DNA from: Oxalobacteraceae bacterium
GTDB taxonomy: Bacteria > Pseudomonadota > Gammaproteobacteria > Burkholderiales > Burkholderiaceae_D
DNA length: 64,000 bases
Direction of reading: 5' to 3'
NCBI GenBank assembly: GCA_947448025.1
Contig: CANFLV010000004.1
Span: 1 to 64,000 of the forward strand
The notes below the pieces were generated by a model. That model did no database searches, was not told the origin of the DNA, and saw only the letters and a list, made by a program, of their open reading frames with translations. Below, one piece after another: positions 38,304 to 47,379 of this stretch. The translations under genes were made by a program, and so were the position numbers. Every line of letters starts with the position of its first letter. Position 1 is the first letter of the stretch.

Positions 38304-38747
38304 TCATGCGTTGGCGATCATGCGCTGTAAAAATGCATTGAACTGCGCCACTTCAGTGGCGGAAAAGCCGCGCAAATAGTGATTCAGGCAGCTAATCGTG
38401 GCTTGCGTCATCTGGTCCGCGAGGTCTTTACCCTTGCTCGTCAGTTTCACTTGCACCACGCGCCGGTCGTCGCCATCACGGCTGCGCTCGATGAAGGCCT
38501 TGTCTTCGAGGCGGTCGAGCATGCGCGTCATGGCGCCGGTATCGGTCATCAGCTCGCGCGCGAGGTCGGATGCCGTATTGGCCGAGCCATTCAACAAGCG
38601 CAGGAAAATGCCGAGCTGCGCATGCGTCATGTCGAATTCGGCGAGCGCGCGGTCGACCGATAAACTCAATTGCGTGCCGCAGCGCTTGAGCAGGTAGCCA
38701 ATATTGTCACTAGGGCTAAAATTTTCTTGTCTATATACACCTGACAT
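38304..38747 (-). CDS. MarR family transcriptional regulator
   Basis: 147-residue winged-helix repressor, first gene of the efflux operon. The helix-turn-helix lies around residues 55-85 (ANTASDLARELMTDTGAMTRML) and the wing has DGDDRRVVQVKLTSKGKDL. Such proteins release DNA upon binding of phenolic compounds or drugs. A palindrome in its own promoter spacer is the likely operator. Confidence 0.93.
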   Translation of the reverse strand: MSGVYRQENFSPSDNIGYLLKRCGTQLSLSVDRALAEFDMTHAQLGIFLRLLNGSANTASDLARELMTDTGAMTRMLDRLEDKAFIERSRDGDDRRVVQVKLTSKGKDLADQMTQATISCLNHYLRGFSATEVAQFNAFLQRMIANA

Positions 38748-38785
38748 AGTCTTGCCTGTTTAAATTGAGCAATGGGAAGTTGTAA

Positions 38786-38814
38786 AATATACTTGCCTAG
38801 GCAGTTATTGTCAA
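38786..38814 (-). promoter_or_regulatory. Promoter and operator of the marR-efflux operon
   Basis: On the minus strand: TTGACA (38814-38809), 17-base spacer, TATATT (38791-38786). The spacer holds the perfect palindrome TGCCTAGGCA (38794-38803), where a bound MarR dimer would block RNA polymerase. A near-consensus promoter with an embedded palindrome strongly suggests autorepression. Confidence 0.75.
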
Positions 38815-38943
38815 GGCAGTAGGTGTCCTGGCAGCGAAGGCAGGATGATGGTGTGCCTGTCGATTCATGATGCCTTTGTCAATGCATGAAAAAAGCACGC
38901 TAAATTTACAAGATGCTCAATCCGGTTGATGGTTTTCAGCAGG

Positions 38944-38949
38944 TATAAT
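38944..38949 (+). promoter_or_regulatory. -10 element very close to the dnaB start
   Basis: Consensus TATAAT ends 7 bases before the dnaB ATG with no Shine-Dalgarno sequence between, so transcription would start at or beside the start codon (leaderless mRNA). No -35 at good distance is clear. Confidence 0.4.
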
Positions 38950-38956
38950 TCGCGCC

Positions 38957-40342
38957 ATGAACTCACGCTCCGACCCGCAAATTGACTCTCTCCGGGTCCC
39001 TCCACATTCAATTGAAGCTGAACAATCTGTCCTTGGCGGACTGTTGCTCGACAATGCGGCATGGGACCGGATTGCCGATTTCGTGCGTGAGGATGATTTC
39101 TACCGCTACGACCACCGCATCATTTTTCAGCACATCGTCAAGCTGATCAATAATTCGCGCCCGGCCGACGTCATTACCGTGTTCGAATCCATGACCAGTA
39201 CCGGCAAGGCCGAAGAAGTCGGCGGCCTGTCTTACCTGAACGCGCTGGCGCAAAACACGCCGTCGGCAGCCAACATCCGCCGCTATGCAGAAATCGTGCG
39301 TGACCGTGGCGTGCTGCGCAAGCTGATCACCGTGGCCGATGAAATCTCCGGCCAGGCGTTCAGCCCGCAAGGCAAGGAAGTCAAGCAGATGCTGGACGAG
39401 GCGGAATCGAAAATCTTCGCCATCGCCGAAGAAGGCTCGCGCGGCGCGCAAGGCTTCCAGGAAATCCAGCCGCTGCTCACGCAAGTCGTCGAGCGCATCG
39501 ACGAGCTATATAACCGCGATAACACCTCCGACATTACCGGTGTGCCGACTGGCTTTGCCGATCTCGACCGCATGACCTCGGGTCTGCAGCCGGGCGACCT
39601 CGTCATCGTCGCGGGTCGTCCATCAATGGGTAAGACCGCGTTCTCGGTCAATATCGGTGAAAACGTCGCCATCGAGAGCGGTTTGCCCGTGGCGATTTTC
39701 TCCATGGAGATGGGCGGCACGCAGCTGGCCATGCGTATGCTCGGCTCCGTCGGTCGTCTCGATCAGCATCGTTTGCGTACCGGCCGTCTGGCCGATGAAG
39801 ACTGGCCGCGTTTGACGCATGCGATCCAGAAAATGAACGATGCACAGCTCTACATCGATGAAACGCCGGCCCTGTCGTCAATTGAATTGCGCGCCCGTTC
39901 GCGCCGCCTGTCGCGCCAGTGCGGCAAGCTTGGCCTGATCATCATCGATTACCTGCAGCTGATGTCGGCCAATTCGAGCGGCGAGAACCGCGCCACCGAG
40001 ATTTCCGAAATCTCGCGTAACTTGAAGGGCCTCGCGAAAGAACTGAATTGCCCGGTGATCGCGCTGTCGCAGTTGAACCGCTCACTCGAGCAGCGACCAA
40101 ACAAGCGCCCGGTCATGTCCGATCTGCGCGAATCCGGCGCCATCGAGCAGGACGCCGACGTGATCCTGTTTATTTACCGCGACGAAGTCTATAACCCTGA
40201 TTCGCCCGACAAGGGCACGGCCGAAATCATCATCGGCAAGCAGCGTAACGGCCCGATCGGTTCGGTGCGTCTGACCTTCCAGGGGCAATACACGAAATTT
40301 GAAAATTACACTGGTAACGCGGCGCTGTACCAGGGTGACTGA
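38957..40342 (+). CDS. dnaB: Replicative DNA helicase DnaB
   Basis: Hexameric 5'-3' helicase of the replication fork. 461 residues: N-terminal domain (SIEAEQSVLGGLLLD), linker, then RecA-like ATPase with Walker A GRPSMGKTAF (about 217-226), FSMEMGGTQL, the Walker B strand LIIIDYLQLM, and SQLNRSLEQRPNKRP with DLRESGAIEQDAD. No intein. In relatives it often follows rplI directly; here the efflux cassette lies between. Confidence 0.97.
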   Translation: MNSRSDPQIDSLRVPPHSIEAEQSVLGGLLLDNAAWDRIADFVREDDFYRYDHRIIFQHIVKLINNSRPADVITVFESMTSTGKAEEVGGLSYLNALAQNTPSAANIRRYAEIVRDRGVLRKLITVADEISGQAFSPQGKEVKQMLDEAESKIFAIAEEGSRGAQGFQEIQPLLTQVVERIDELYNRDNTSDITGVPTGFADLDRMTSGLQPGDLVIVAGRPSMGKTAFSVNIGENVAIESGLPVAIFSMEMGGTQLAMRMLGSVGRLDQHRLRTGRLADEDWPRLTHAIQKMNDAQLYIDETPALSSIELRARSRRLSRQCGKLGLIIIDYLQLMSANSSGENRATEISEISRNLKGLAKELNCPVIALSQLNRSLEQRPNKRPVMSDLRESGAIEQDADVILFIYRDEVYNPDSPDKGTAEIIIGKQRNGPIGSVRLTFQGQYTKFENYTGNAALYQGD

Positions 40343-40379
40343 TCTAGACACATCATTCGACTATAAAAAAGGAAACACC

Positions 40380-41006
40380 ATGTTTGGACGACTAATGCCG
40401 ACCGAGGGCAAATTCTTTGATCTGTTCAACGAGCATGCAGACTTATGTGTCAAGGGTGCCAAGGAAATGGTCGCGCTGATGACGAATTTCGATGATCTCG
40501 AGATCCGCGTACATGCCATTGAAGCGATTGAAAAGCAGGCCGACAAAGTCACGCACCAGACCATCGACCTGCTGCACAAGACCTTCATTACGCCGATCGA
40601 TCGCGATGACATCCATCAGCTGATTACGCGCATGGATGATATTCTCGATTTGCTTGAGGACGCAGGCCAGACGATTTCGCTCTACGACATTAAGGCCATC
40701 ACGCCGGAAGCCAAGCGTCTCGCTGAACTCTGCCTCGCGTGCGCTGAAAAAGTATCTTCCGCTGTCCGTCTTTTGCATAACATGGATAACTCGCAAGAGA
40801 TCCTCGCCATGTGTGCCGAGATCGACCGACTTGAATCGGATGCCGACCATGTCATGCGTGCAGCGATGTCTAAGCTGTTCCGCGACGAGCCGGACGTGCG
40901 TAACCTGATCAAGCTGAAAGCGATTTACGAGATTCTCGAGACCGTGACCGACCGTTGCGAAGATGTCGCCAATATCATCGAAGGCATCCTTGTCGAAAAC
41001 GCCTGA
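40380..41006 (+). CDS. DUF47 family (PhoU-like) phosphate transport accessory protein
   Basis: 208 residues, all-helical, related to PhoU; DUF47 proteins work with low-affinity PiT phosphate transporters. Typical motifs are MFGRLMPTEGKFFDLFNEHA, EKQADKVTHQTIDLL and the paired ESDADHVMRAAM. Start set by AAAGGAAACACC before ATG 40380; the frame is open upstream into dnaB. The PiT gene follows 73 bases later. Confidence 0.92.
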   Translation: MFGRLMPTEGKFFDLFNEHADLCVKGAKEMVALMTNFDDLEIRVHAIEAIEKQADKVTHQTIDLLHKTFITPIDRDDIHQLITRMDDILDLLEDAGQTISLYDIKAITPEAKRLAELCLACAEKVSSAVRLLHNMDNSQEILAMCAEIDRLESDADHVMRAAMSKLFRDEPDVRNLIKLKAIYEILETVTDRCEDVANIIEGILVENA

Positions 41007-41079
41007 GCGATTGGCCATCCGATGCCGGCATATCCTGCGGCATCCTCGTAACCGTAACAAACAAGAGCAATAATAAAAC

Positions 41080-42084
41080 ATGACCCTGCAAATCAGTATT
41101 TACTCACTGGCTTTCCTCGTCGCCCTGGCTTTGCTGTTCGATTTCATGAACGGCTTCCATGATGCGGCGAATGCGATTGCGACGGTCGTTTCGACTGGCG
41201 TGATGAAGCCGCAAACTGCGGTCGCGATGGCGGCATTTTTCAATTTCGTCGCGGTCTTCGTGTTCCAGCTGAAGGTCGCCACGACTGTCGGCAAGGGCAC
41301 CATCGATCCCATGGTAGTCGACCATTACGTGGTCTTCGGTGCGCTTGTGGGCGCAATCTTCTGGAATTTACTGACCTGGTATTACGGCATTCCATCGTCG
41401 TCCTCGCATGCACTGATCGGCGGCCTGGTCGGCGCTGCAGTGGCTAAAGCCGGGACCGGCGCGTTGATCGGCTCGGGCCTGATCAAAACCATTATTTTCA
41501 TCGTACTGTCGCCAGCACTCGGCTTCCTGTTCGGCTCGATCATGATGGTGCTTGTCTCCTGGCTGTTTGTGCGATCCACCCCCAGACGGGTCGATAAATG
41601 GTTTCGTCGTGCCCAACTGGTGTCGGCTTCAATGTACAGCCTTGGCCACGGCGGTAATGACGCGCAAAAGACCATGGGGATTATCTGGATGCTGCTGATT
41701 TCAGCTGGATATTCGACCGCCGATGAGCATTTACCGACCTGGGTCATCATCTGCTGCTACACAGCCATTAGTCTGGGTACGCTGTTCGGTGGCTGGCGCA
41801 TCGTCAAGACCATGGGCCAGAAAATCACCAAGCTCAAGCCGGTCGGTGGCTTTTGCGCGGAAACCGGCGGCGCCATCACCTTGTTCATCGCAACGGCAAT
41901 TGGCGTGCCTGTCTCGACCACGCATACCATCACCGGCGCCATCGTCGGCGTGGGCGCATCGCATCGCGTCTCCGCGGTTCGCTGGGGCGTGGCCGGCAAT
42001 ATTGTCTGGGCCTGGGTCCTGACGATACCGGCTTCGGCCTTCGTCGCGGCGATCGCCTGGTGGATAGGCAAGCACATACTTTAA
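41080..42084 (+). CDS. pit: Inorganic phosphate transporter, PiT family
   Basis: Low-affinity phosphate symporter of the inner membrane, 334 residues, about ten helices. Both inverted signature repeats are visible: DFMNGFHDAANAIATVVSTG (about 22-41) and GHGGNDAQKTMGI (about 188-200), plus SSSHALIGGLVGA and STTHTITGAIVG. Cotranscribed with the DUF47 gene. Confidence 0.95.
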   Translation: MTLQISIYSLAFLVALALLFDFMNGFHDAANAIATVVSTGVMKPQTAVAMAAFFNFVAVFVFQLKVATTVGKGTIDPMVVDHYVVFGALVGAIFWNLLTWYYGIPSSSSHALIGGLVGAAVAKAGTGALIGSGLIKTIIFIVLSPALGFLFGSIMMVLVSWLFVRSTPRRVDKWFRRAQLVSASMYSLGHGGNDAQKTMGIIWMLLISAGYSTADEHLPTWVIICCYTAISLGTLFGGWRIVKTMGQKITKLKPVGGFCAETGGAITLFIATAIGVPVSTTHTITGAIVGVGASHRVSAVRWGVAGNIVWAWVLTIPASAFVAAIAWWIGKHIL

Positions 42085-42096
42085 TGCTGCCATGAA

Positions 42097-42133
42097 CCAA
42101 AAAATGCCCGCTCCCTCAGCGGGCATTTTTTTT
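42097..42133 (+). terminator. Terminator after the PiT gene
   Basis: AAAATGCCCGCT, loop CCCTC, AGCGGGCATTTT followed by TTTT. Strong intrinsic terminator 16 bases after the stop. Confidence 0.93.
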
Positions 42134-42296
42134 GCGTCCCACGCTTAAAGACAACGCGGAATTGCTTGTCGGCTACTGTCGACACCCAGGAATAAATTTT
42201 GTATTTGCAATATTTCGTATGTCAGCATAGCTCGGGCATGTGCTCGTTTTTCTAGCGGCAAGGCGATCAGGGCTGACAATATCAAGGAGGCGCACG

Positions 42297-43541
42297 ATGA
42301 AAAAACTACTGCCGGTCCCCTCAGGCGCGCTCACGCGGCGCGACTTCCTCAGGCAAGCCGGTACACTCGGCGTGGCATCTGTCCTGAGCAGCAGCACGGC
42401 ATTTTCGGCAGAATCCTCGCACATTGCACTGCCTTTCGAAAACGGTGAGCGCGAACTCGTGGCCTACCCGCAGAAGCGGCCGCTCATCATGTTGACAGCG
42501 CGCCCGCCGCAGCTTGAAACGCCCTTTAGCGTCTTCAATGAAGGCTTGCTGACCCCGAACGATGCCTTCTTCGTGCGTTACCACTGGAGCGGCATTCCGA
42601 CGTCCATCGATGCGCAAAGTTACCGTCTCAGCGTCACTGGCAACGTCAATACGCCGCTCGATCTGTCGCTGGCCGAGCTCAAGAAAATTGCCGATCCGGT
42701 CGAACTGATCGCAGTCAATCAATGTTCAGGAAACAGCCGCGGCCATTTCGTCCCGCGCGCCACTGGCGGTCAACTCTCTAACGGCGCGATGGGCAATGCC
42801 CACTGGACCGGTGTGCCCCTGAAGAAAGTACTGGAAAAAGCCGGCATCAAAGCCGGCTCGCTGCAGGTCGCATTCAATGGGCTCGACAAGCCGCCGATCG
42901 GCGACGGACCCGACTTCGTCAAGGCCCTCGATGTGGATCACGCGCTCGATGGCGAAGTCATGCTGGCCTGGCAAATGAATAACGCCGACCTGCCCATGCT
43001 CAACGGTTACCCTGTGCGTCTGATCGTGCCCGGCTACTACGGTACTTATTGGGTCAAGCATGTGAGCGATATCCGCGTCATTGACAAGCCATTTGACGGC
43101 TTCTGGATGAGTGCTGCGTATCGCGTCCCCGATAACAGCTGTGCCTGCGTTGCGCCCGGCAGCCCGGTGACGAGGACGACGCCGATCAGCCATCTCAATG
43201 TGCGCTCCTTCATCACCAGCATTGCCGACGGTGCGCAGCTGCGTGTTGGGCAGGAGACCATCGTGCGGGGCATCGCTTTTGATGGCGGTTCCGGCATTGC
43301 TGAAGTCGCGTTTTCGGTGGATGGCGGGCAAAGCTGGCAGTCGACGCGGCTCGGCAAGGAGCTTGGACGCTACTCTTTCCGTGAATGGACGGTGTCATTC
43401 AAACCGCCGCGCAAGGGCCGCTACGACCTGCTCGCGCGTGCAACGAACCGCAATGGCCAGACCCAGCCGCTGACGGCTTTGTGGAATCCGATGGGTTATA
43501 TGCGCAATGTGGTCGAGTCGCTGCGCGTCGTGGCGGCATAA
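42297..43541 (+). CDS. sorA: Sulfite dehydrogenase molybdopterin subunit (SorA type)
   Basis: Periplasmic molybdenum enzyme that oxidises sulfite to sulfate. 414 residues. A Tat signal (LTRRDFLRQAG, about 11-21) exports it folded. The Mo-binding cysteine is C143 in VNQCSGNSRG. The C-terminal Mo-co dimerisation domain has VAFSVDGGQSWQ. AAGGAGG precedes the ATG. The following cytochrome c gene is the electron acceptor. Related substrates cannot be excluded. Cofactor maturation genes moeA, moaD and moaE lie 15 kb away. Confidence 0.88.
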   Translation: MKKLLPVPSGALTRRDFLRQAGTLGVASVLSSSTAFSAESSHIALPFENGERELVAYPQKRPLIMLTARPPQLETPFSVFNEGLLTPNDAFFVRYHWSGIPTSIDAQSYRLSVTGNVNTPLDLSLAELKKIADPVELIAVNQCSGNSRGHFVPRATGGQLSNGAMGNAHWTGVPLKKVLEKAGIKAGSLQVAFNGLDKPPIGDGPDFVKALDVDHALDGEVMLAWQMNNADLPMLNGYPVRLIVPGYYGTYWVKHVSDIRVIDKPFDGFWMSAAYRVPDNSCACVAPGSPVTRTTPISHLNVRSFITSIADGAQLRVGQETIVRGIAFDGGSGIAEVAFSVDGGQSWQSTRLGKELGRYSFREWTVSFKPPRKGRYDLLARATNRNGQTQPLTALWNPMGYMRNVVESLRVVAA

Positions 43542-43550
43542 GGAGCAGTG

Positions 43551-43988
43551 ATGACCAACTCAAAAAATTTCATCCTGCGCGTACTTTTTGCCGGCAGTGC
43601 CTTGACCGCAGGCAGCGCCTTCGCGCTCGATATTGCACTGCCGCCGGAAACCATCAGCTACCGGCCCAGCCAGCTGCCCGGGTATCCAATGGTGCTGCGT
43701 AATTGCCTCACCTGTCATTCCGCGCATTATGTCCAGACCCAGCCACCGACTTCGCCGCGCGCATACTGGGACGCGACGGTGCGCAAAATGAAGAAGCCCT
43801 TTGGTGCGCCGATTCCCGATGAAGAGATACCGGCCATCGTTGATTATCTCGTGAAGACGTATGGCATCGAGCGCGATACTGCTGCAGTGTCGCCGGTGGC
43901 GGCGGTCGAACCAGAAAAGTCGCATAAGGCCTTGTCGACAGTGAAAAGAATCGTGATTCGAAAATCAATTTTGGGGCATTTACCCTGA
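43551..43988 (+). CDS. sorB: Cytochrome c subunit of sulfite dehydrogenase (SorB type)
   Basis: 145-residue exported monohaem c-type cytochrome. Signal peptide about 1-25 (LFAGSALTAGSAFA), haem motif CLTCH at 52-56, and a Met toward the C-terminal half (KMKKPFGAPIP) as possible axial ligand. AGGAG lies 5 bases upstream of ATG 43551; a GTG one codon before is less likely. It takes electrons from SorA. The last 25 residues form a basic tail. Confidence 0.85.
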   Translation: MTNSKNFILRVLFAGSALTAGSAFALDIALPPETISYRPSQLPGYPMVLRNCLTCHSAHYVQTQPPTSPRAYWDATVRKMKKPFGAPIPDEEIPAIVDYLVKTYGIERDTAAVSPVAAVEPEKSHKALSTVKRIVIRKSILGHLP

Positions 43989-44000
43989 AGTTCGCGACGT

Positions 44001-44035
44001 AAAAAAGCCCGCTAGTTTCAGCGGGCTTTCTCTTT
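44001..44035. terminator. Terminator between sorB and phoH (convergent)
   Basis: AAAGCCCGCT, loop AGTTTC, AGCGGGCTTT with A-run on the left and a T-rich tail on the right; can serve both converging genes. Confidence 0.85.
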
Positions 44036-44054
44036 TGCAGAGGTGATTTTCAGG

Positions 44055-45752
44055 TTACAAAACTTCACTCGCATGATCCGCCAAACGCGAACGTTCACCG
44101 CGCGCTAACGTCACATGCCCGCCATGCGCCCAACCCTTGAAGCGGTCGACCACATACGTCAGGCCGCTTGAGCCTTCGGTGAGGTAAGGCGTATCGATCT
44201 GCGCGATGTTACCGAGGCAGACGATCTTCGTGCCCGGACCGGCGCGCGTGACCAGGGTCTTGATCTGCTTCGGCGTCAGGTTCTGCGCCTCGTCTATGAT
44301 TAGGAACTTGTTCACGAAGGTACGTCCGCGCATGAAGTTCAGTGACTTGATCTTGATGCGTGAGCGGATCAGGTCTTGCGTCGCCGCACGGCCCCATTCA
44401 CCGGCGTCGGAATCGGATTTGTTGAGCACTTCGAGGTTATCGTCGAAGGCGCCCATCCATGGCGACATTTTCTCTTCTTCGGTCCCCGGCAGGAAACCGA
44501 TGTCTTCGCCTACCGGCACTGTCACGCGTGTGACGATGATTTCGTTATACAGCTTGGTCTCGAGTACCTGCGCCAGACCGGCGGCGAGCGCGAGCAAGGT
44601 TTTGCCTGTCCCTGCCTGACCCAGCAGCGAGACGAAATCGCATTCCGGATTCATCAGCAGATTCAGCGCGAAATTCTGCTCGCGATTGCGCGCCGTGATG
44701 CCCCAGACGCTGTTCTTGGTGTGACCATAATCGCGCAGGGTCTGGATGACGGCGGTCTTGCCATTGATCTGCGTGACCTGGCCATACAGCGGCGCCTCGC
44801 CATTGTTCGGCTCGAGGAAGACGAATTGATTGACCAGGAAGCTTGGCACGGCCGGACCGGTGACGCGGTAATACGTATAGCCGGTGCCGTTCTTGTTTTC
44901 CTGCCAGGACTCCATGCCCTTGCCATGCTTGCTCCAGAAATCATCTGGCAGCTGCAGGATGCCGGAGTAGAGCAGGTCGGTATCTTCGAGCACATGGTCA
45001 TTGAAATACTCTTCGGCCGGCAAGCCCATCGCGCGCGCCTTGATGCGCATGTTGATGTCTTTCGAGACCAGCACGATAGGACGACCCGGATACTGGTCTT
45101 CGAGTGCGCGCACGACGCCGAGGATCTGGTTATCGGCTTTACCAATCGGCAGACCTTCCGGCAGCGTGACGTTTTGCAGCTTGGTCTGGAACAGCAGGCG
45201 ACCCTTGGCTTCCTTGTTACCCAGCTTGGAGAGCGGTATGCCAGCTTCGGTGCCGGCATCATCGACACCGGCGACCAGCGCATCGAGCGAACGTGATACC
45301 TGACGCGCATTACGCGCGACTTCGGACATGCCTTTTTTGTGATTATCGAGTTCTTCGAGCGTCACCATTGGCAGGTAGACATCATGCTCTTCAAAACGGA
45401 ATAGCGACGATGGATCATGCATGAGCACGTTTGTGTCGAGCACGAATAATTTCTTCACGCCCGATTTATCGGCCACGCGGCTCGTGGTTGACTTCAGTGG
45501 TGCAGCCTTGGCCGGGACTTCGCTGGCTTTTGCGGCGGGTGCCGCTTTTTCTTTGGATTTCGCGCGCGCTACCGGCGCAGGCGCCACGACTTTTACAGGG
45601 ACTGCCACAACCGGCTGGCTACGCATTACGACAGCAGGCGTCGTCGCGACCAACGCGATAACGGGTTTTACGGGTTTGCCTTTTTCCGCTTTGGGATAAT
45701 CTTTTTGCGACAGCAAGGTGGCGGGCTTGGTCGGGGGTTTTGGCAGGGGCAT
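44055..45752 (-). CDS. PIN-PhoH ATPase (PhoH2-like)
   Basis: About 565 residues from MPLPKPPTKPATLL. An N-terminal Pro/Ala/Lys-rich linker (about 1-98) is followed by a PIN ribonuclease domain (FVLDTNVLMHDPSSLFRFEE, about 102-240) and a PhoH ATPase with Walker A LLGQAGTGKTLLAL (about 378-390) and Walker B LIIDEAQNL. PIN-PhoH fusions are ATP-driven, RNA-acting enzymes; the target is unknown. An in-frame ATG at 45836 precedes but lies across the bcp terminator side. Confidence 0.9.
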   Translation of the reverse strand: MPLPKPPTKPATLLSQKDYPKAEKGKPVKPVIALVATTPAVVMRSQPVVAVPVKVVAPAPVARAKSKEKAAPAAKASEVPAKAAPLKSTTSRVADKSGVKKLFVLDTNVLMHDPSSLFRFEEHDVYLPMVTLEELDNHKKGMSEVARNARQVSRSLDALVAGVDDAGTEAGIPLSKLGNKEAKGRLLFQTKLQNVTLPEGLPIGKADNQILGVVRALEDQYPGRPIVLVSKDINMRIKARAMGLPAEEYFNDHVLEDTDLLYSGILQLPDDFWSKHGKGMESWQENKNGTGYTYYRVTGPAVPSFLVNQFVFLEPNNGEAPLYGQVTQINGKTAVIQTLRDYGHTKNSVWGITARNREQNFALNLLMNPECDFVSLLGQAGTGKTLLALAAGLAQVLETKLYNEIIVTRVTVPVGEDIGFLPGTEEEKMSPWMGAFDDNLEVLNKSDSDAGEWGRAATQDLIRSRIKIKSLNFMRGRTFVNKFLIIDEAQNLTPKQIKTLVTRAGPGTKIVCLGNIAQIDTPYLTEGSSGLTYVVDRFKGWAHGGHVTLARGERSRLADHASEVL

Positions 45753-45840
45753 CAGAACCTCATCTAAAGGGTGGCGGGGGGGTCGATTGCCTTCAACTAC
45801 TTCAACACGAGATCGTCGTTCGTGCGGCGATCCCAAAATA

Positions 45841-45889
45841 AAAAAGCCGTTCCGGAAGACGGCTTGCCTCTTCCTGGAACGGCTTTTTT
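45841..45889 (-). terminator. Terminator at the end of the arn-bcp operon
   Basis: AAAAAGCCGTTCC and GGAACGGCTTTTT form a 13-bp stem, with an inner GGAAGA/TCTTCC pair. On the minus strand it ends in a T-run. It separates bcp from phoH. Confidence 0.9.
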
Positions 45890-45933
45890 AAAAATGGCGT
45901 AATTATCAGGTTCAATATATTTTCATGCTCGCA

Positions 45934-46410
45934 TCAAGCCAGAGTTTGGACATACTCCAGCACTGCATCAACGTGACCGGGAACTTTCACTCCACGCCAT
46001 TCTTTCACCAATGACCCCGATGCGTCAATCACAAAAGTCGAGCGTTCGATACCGCGCACCTGTTTGCCGTACATGTTCTTCATTTTCATGACGTCAAACA
46101 GCGCGCACAGGATTTCTTCGGGGTCGGAGATTAATTCGAATGGCAGGCCGAGCTTGGCCTTGAAGCTCTCATGCGAGCGCATGCTGTCACGGCTGATGCC
46201 GAAAACAGCGCAGTGTGCTGCCGCGAATTGCGCATGCAAATCGCGAAAGCTCAGGCTCTCCATGGTGCAGCCGGGCGTATTGTCTTTCGGGTAAAAAAAC
46301 AGAACCAGCTTCTTGCCCTGGTAATCAGCCAGCGTGAAGGTCTGCTCGCCGGTCATCGCGGCGGAAAATTCCGGGACTTGCATATTCAGTGCGGATGGTC
46401 GTTCTGCCAT
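45934..46410 (-). CDS. bcp: Thioredoxin-dependent peroxiredoxin (BCP/PrxQ type)
   Basis: Reduces hydrogen and organic peroxides. About 158 residues, start MAERPSAL with GGAGAACCTC ahead. The peroxidatic cysteine is in YPKDNTPGCTMES. The resolving cysteine five residues on, found in E. coli BCP, is absent; other cysteines (HCAVFG, ILCALF) could serve instead. It sits at the end of the arn operon, 26 bases after arnD. Confidence 0.93.
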   Translation of the reverse strand: MAERPSALNMQVPEFSAAMTGEQTFTLADYQGKKLVLFFYPKDNTPGCTMESLSFRDLHAQFAAAHCAVFGISRDSMRSHESFKAKLGLPFELISDPEEILCALFDVMKMKNMYGKQVRGIERSTFVIDASGSLVKEWRGVKVPGHVDAVLEYVQTLA

Positions 46411-46436
46411 GAGGTTCTCCTGGACGGATGTCATTC

Positions 46437-47372
46437 TTATTGCACGATCAGTTCGCCTGAGCGACCTGGTAGGGCCCCCCAGTGCATGGGGCGCGTGGGC
46501 AATGGCTGATCCTTCAGCGCGGCGTATTGTCCGGCCATCGAAACCAGCTTGTAACCCTGGGCGCGCCAGCCGGTCAGTAATTGTTCGAAGATGGGGGCGA
46601 GTTTCTGGCCTTCCAGTTCCGCATGCAGCGTAAAGACATGGTCACGCGGCTTTGCTGTCAACTTGAGGATGGCGGCGGCGATATTAGCGAGCGTGATTTC
46701 GCTGCCTTCGATGTCGCGACCCAGCAGTTCGTCCAGCGTAGGAAGCGTGGTCGGCATCTGTATGCAGTCCAGCGTCTGGCCATCGACTGCGAGGCGATAC
46801 GGGCCTGCCTCAGGATCGATCAAGGCGCCGCGGTCATCGAGCTGGCAGCGTCCATCGGACGCATACTGAATGCCGAACGCGTCTAGCTGGCGGAAGGCAT
46901 GTGCATTCATCTGCCAGCCAGCGGCACCGTGCGTATGTGGCGCCTCGCCAAAAATATCGGTGTAGCGCGCATGGGCGCGCTGCATGTTCGCAGCCGTCCA
47001 CGTCGCATCGCTGCTGCGCACATTGTCCTGCCAGACCACATGGTCCCAGGTATGGATGCCGCATTCAAAGCCGGCGTCGCGTACGCTGCGCATTTCAGCA
47101 GCGCAGTCGGCGCCAATGTCGGGCGCCGGCAGCAGCACGCCATACATCAGCGTCTTGATACCGTAATGCTCGACCACGGACGTACGCGAGACCTTGCTGA
47201 AAAAGCCTGGCCGAAAGGCGCGGCGCAACGCCCAGCCCGTATGATCGGGCCCGAGTGAAAACAGGAAGGTCGCGCCTGCCTGGTGCTTTTGCAGCAGGCG
47301 CACCAGGTTCAGTGCACCTTCGCGCGTACCGCGGTAGGTGTCTACATCGATTTTTAAGGTAATGGCTGGCAC
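46437..47372 (-). CDS. arnD: 4-deoxy-4-formamido-L-arabinose-phosphoundecaprenol deformylase
   Basis: NodB-type deacetylase that removes the formyl group from the lipid-linked sugar, freeing Ara4N for transfer. 311 residues. Metal site motifs are LKIDVDTYRGTREG (about 5-17) and CGIHTWDHVVWQD (about 103-115). 8 bases after the decarboxylase gene. Confidence 0.93.
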   Translation of the reverse strand: MPAITLKIDVDTYRGTREGALNLVRLLQKHQAGATFLFSLGPDHTGWALRRAFRPGFFSKVSRTSVVEHYGIKTLMYGVLLPAPDIGADCAAEMRSVRDAGFECGIHTWDHVVWQDNVRSSDATWTAANMQRAHARYTDIFGEAPHTHGAAGWQMNAHAFRQLDAFGIQYASDGRCQLDDRGALIDPEAGPYRLAVDGQTLDCIQMPTTLPTLDELLGRDIEGSEITLANIAAAILKLTAKPRDHVFTLHAELEGQKLAPIFEQLLTGWRAQGYKLVSMAGQYAALKDQPLPTRPMHWGALPGRSGELIVQ

Positions 47373-47379
47373 GTAGCGA

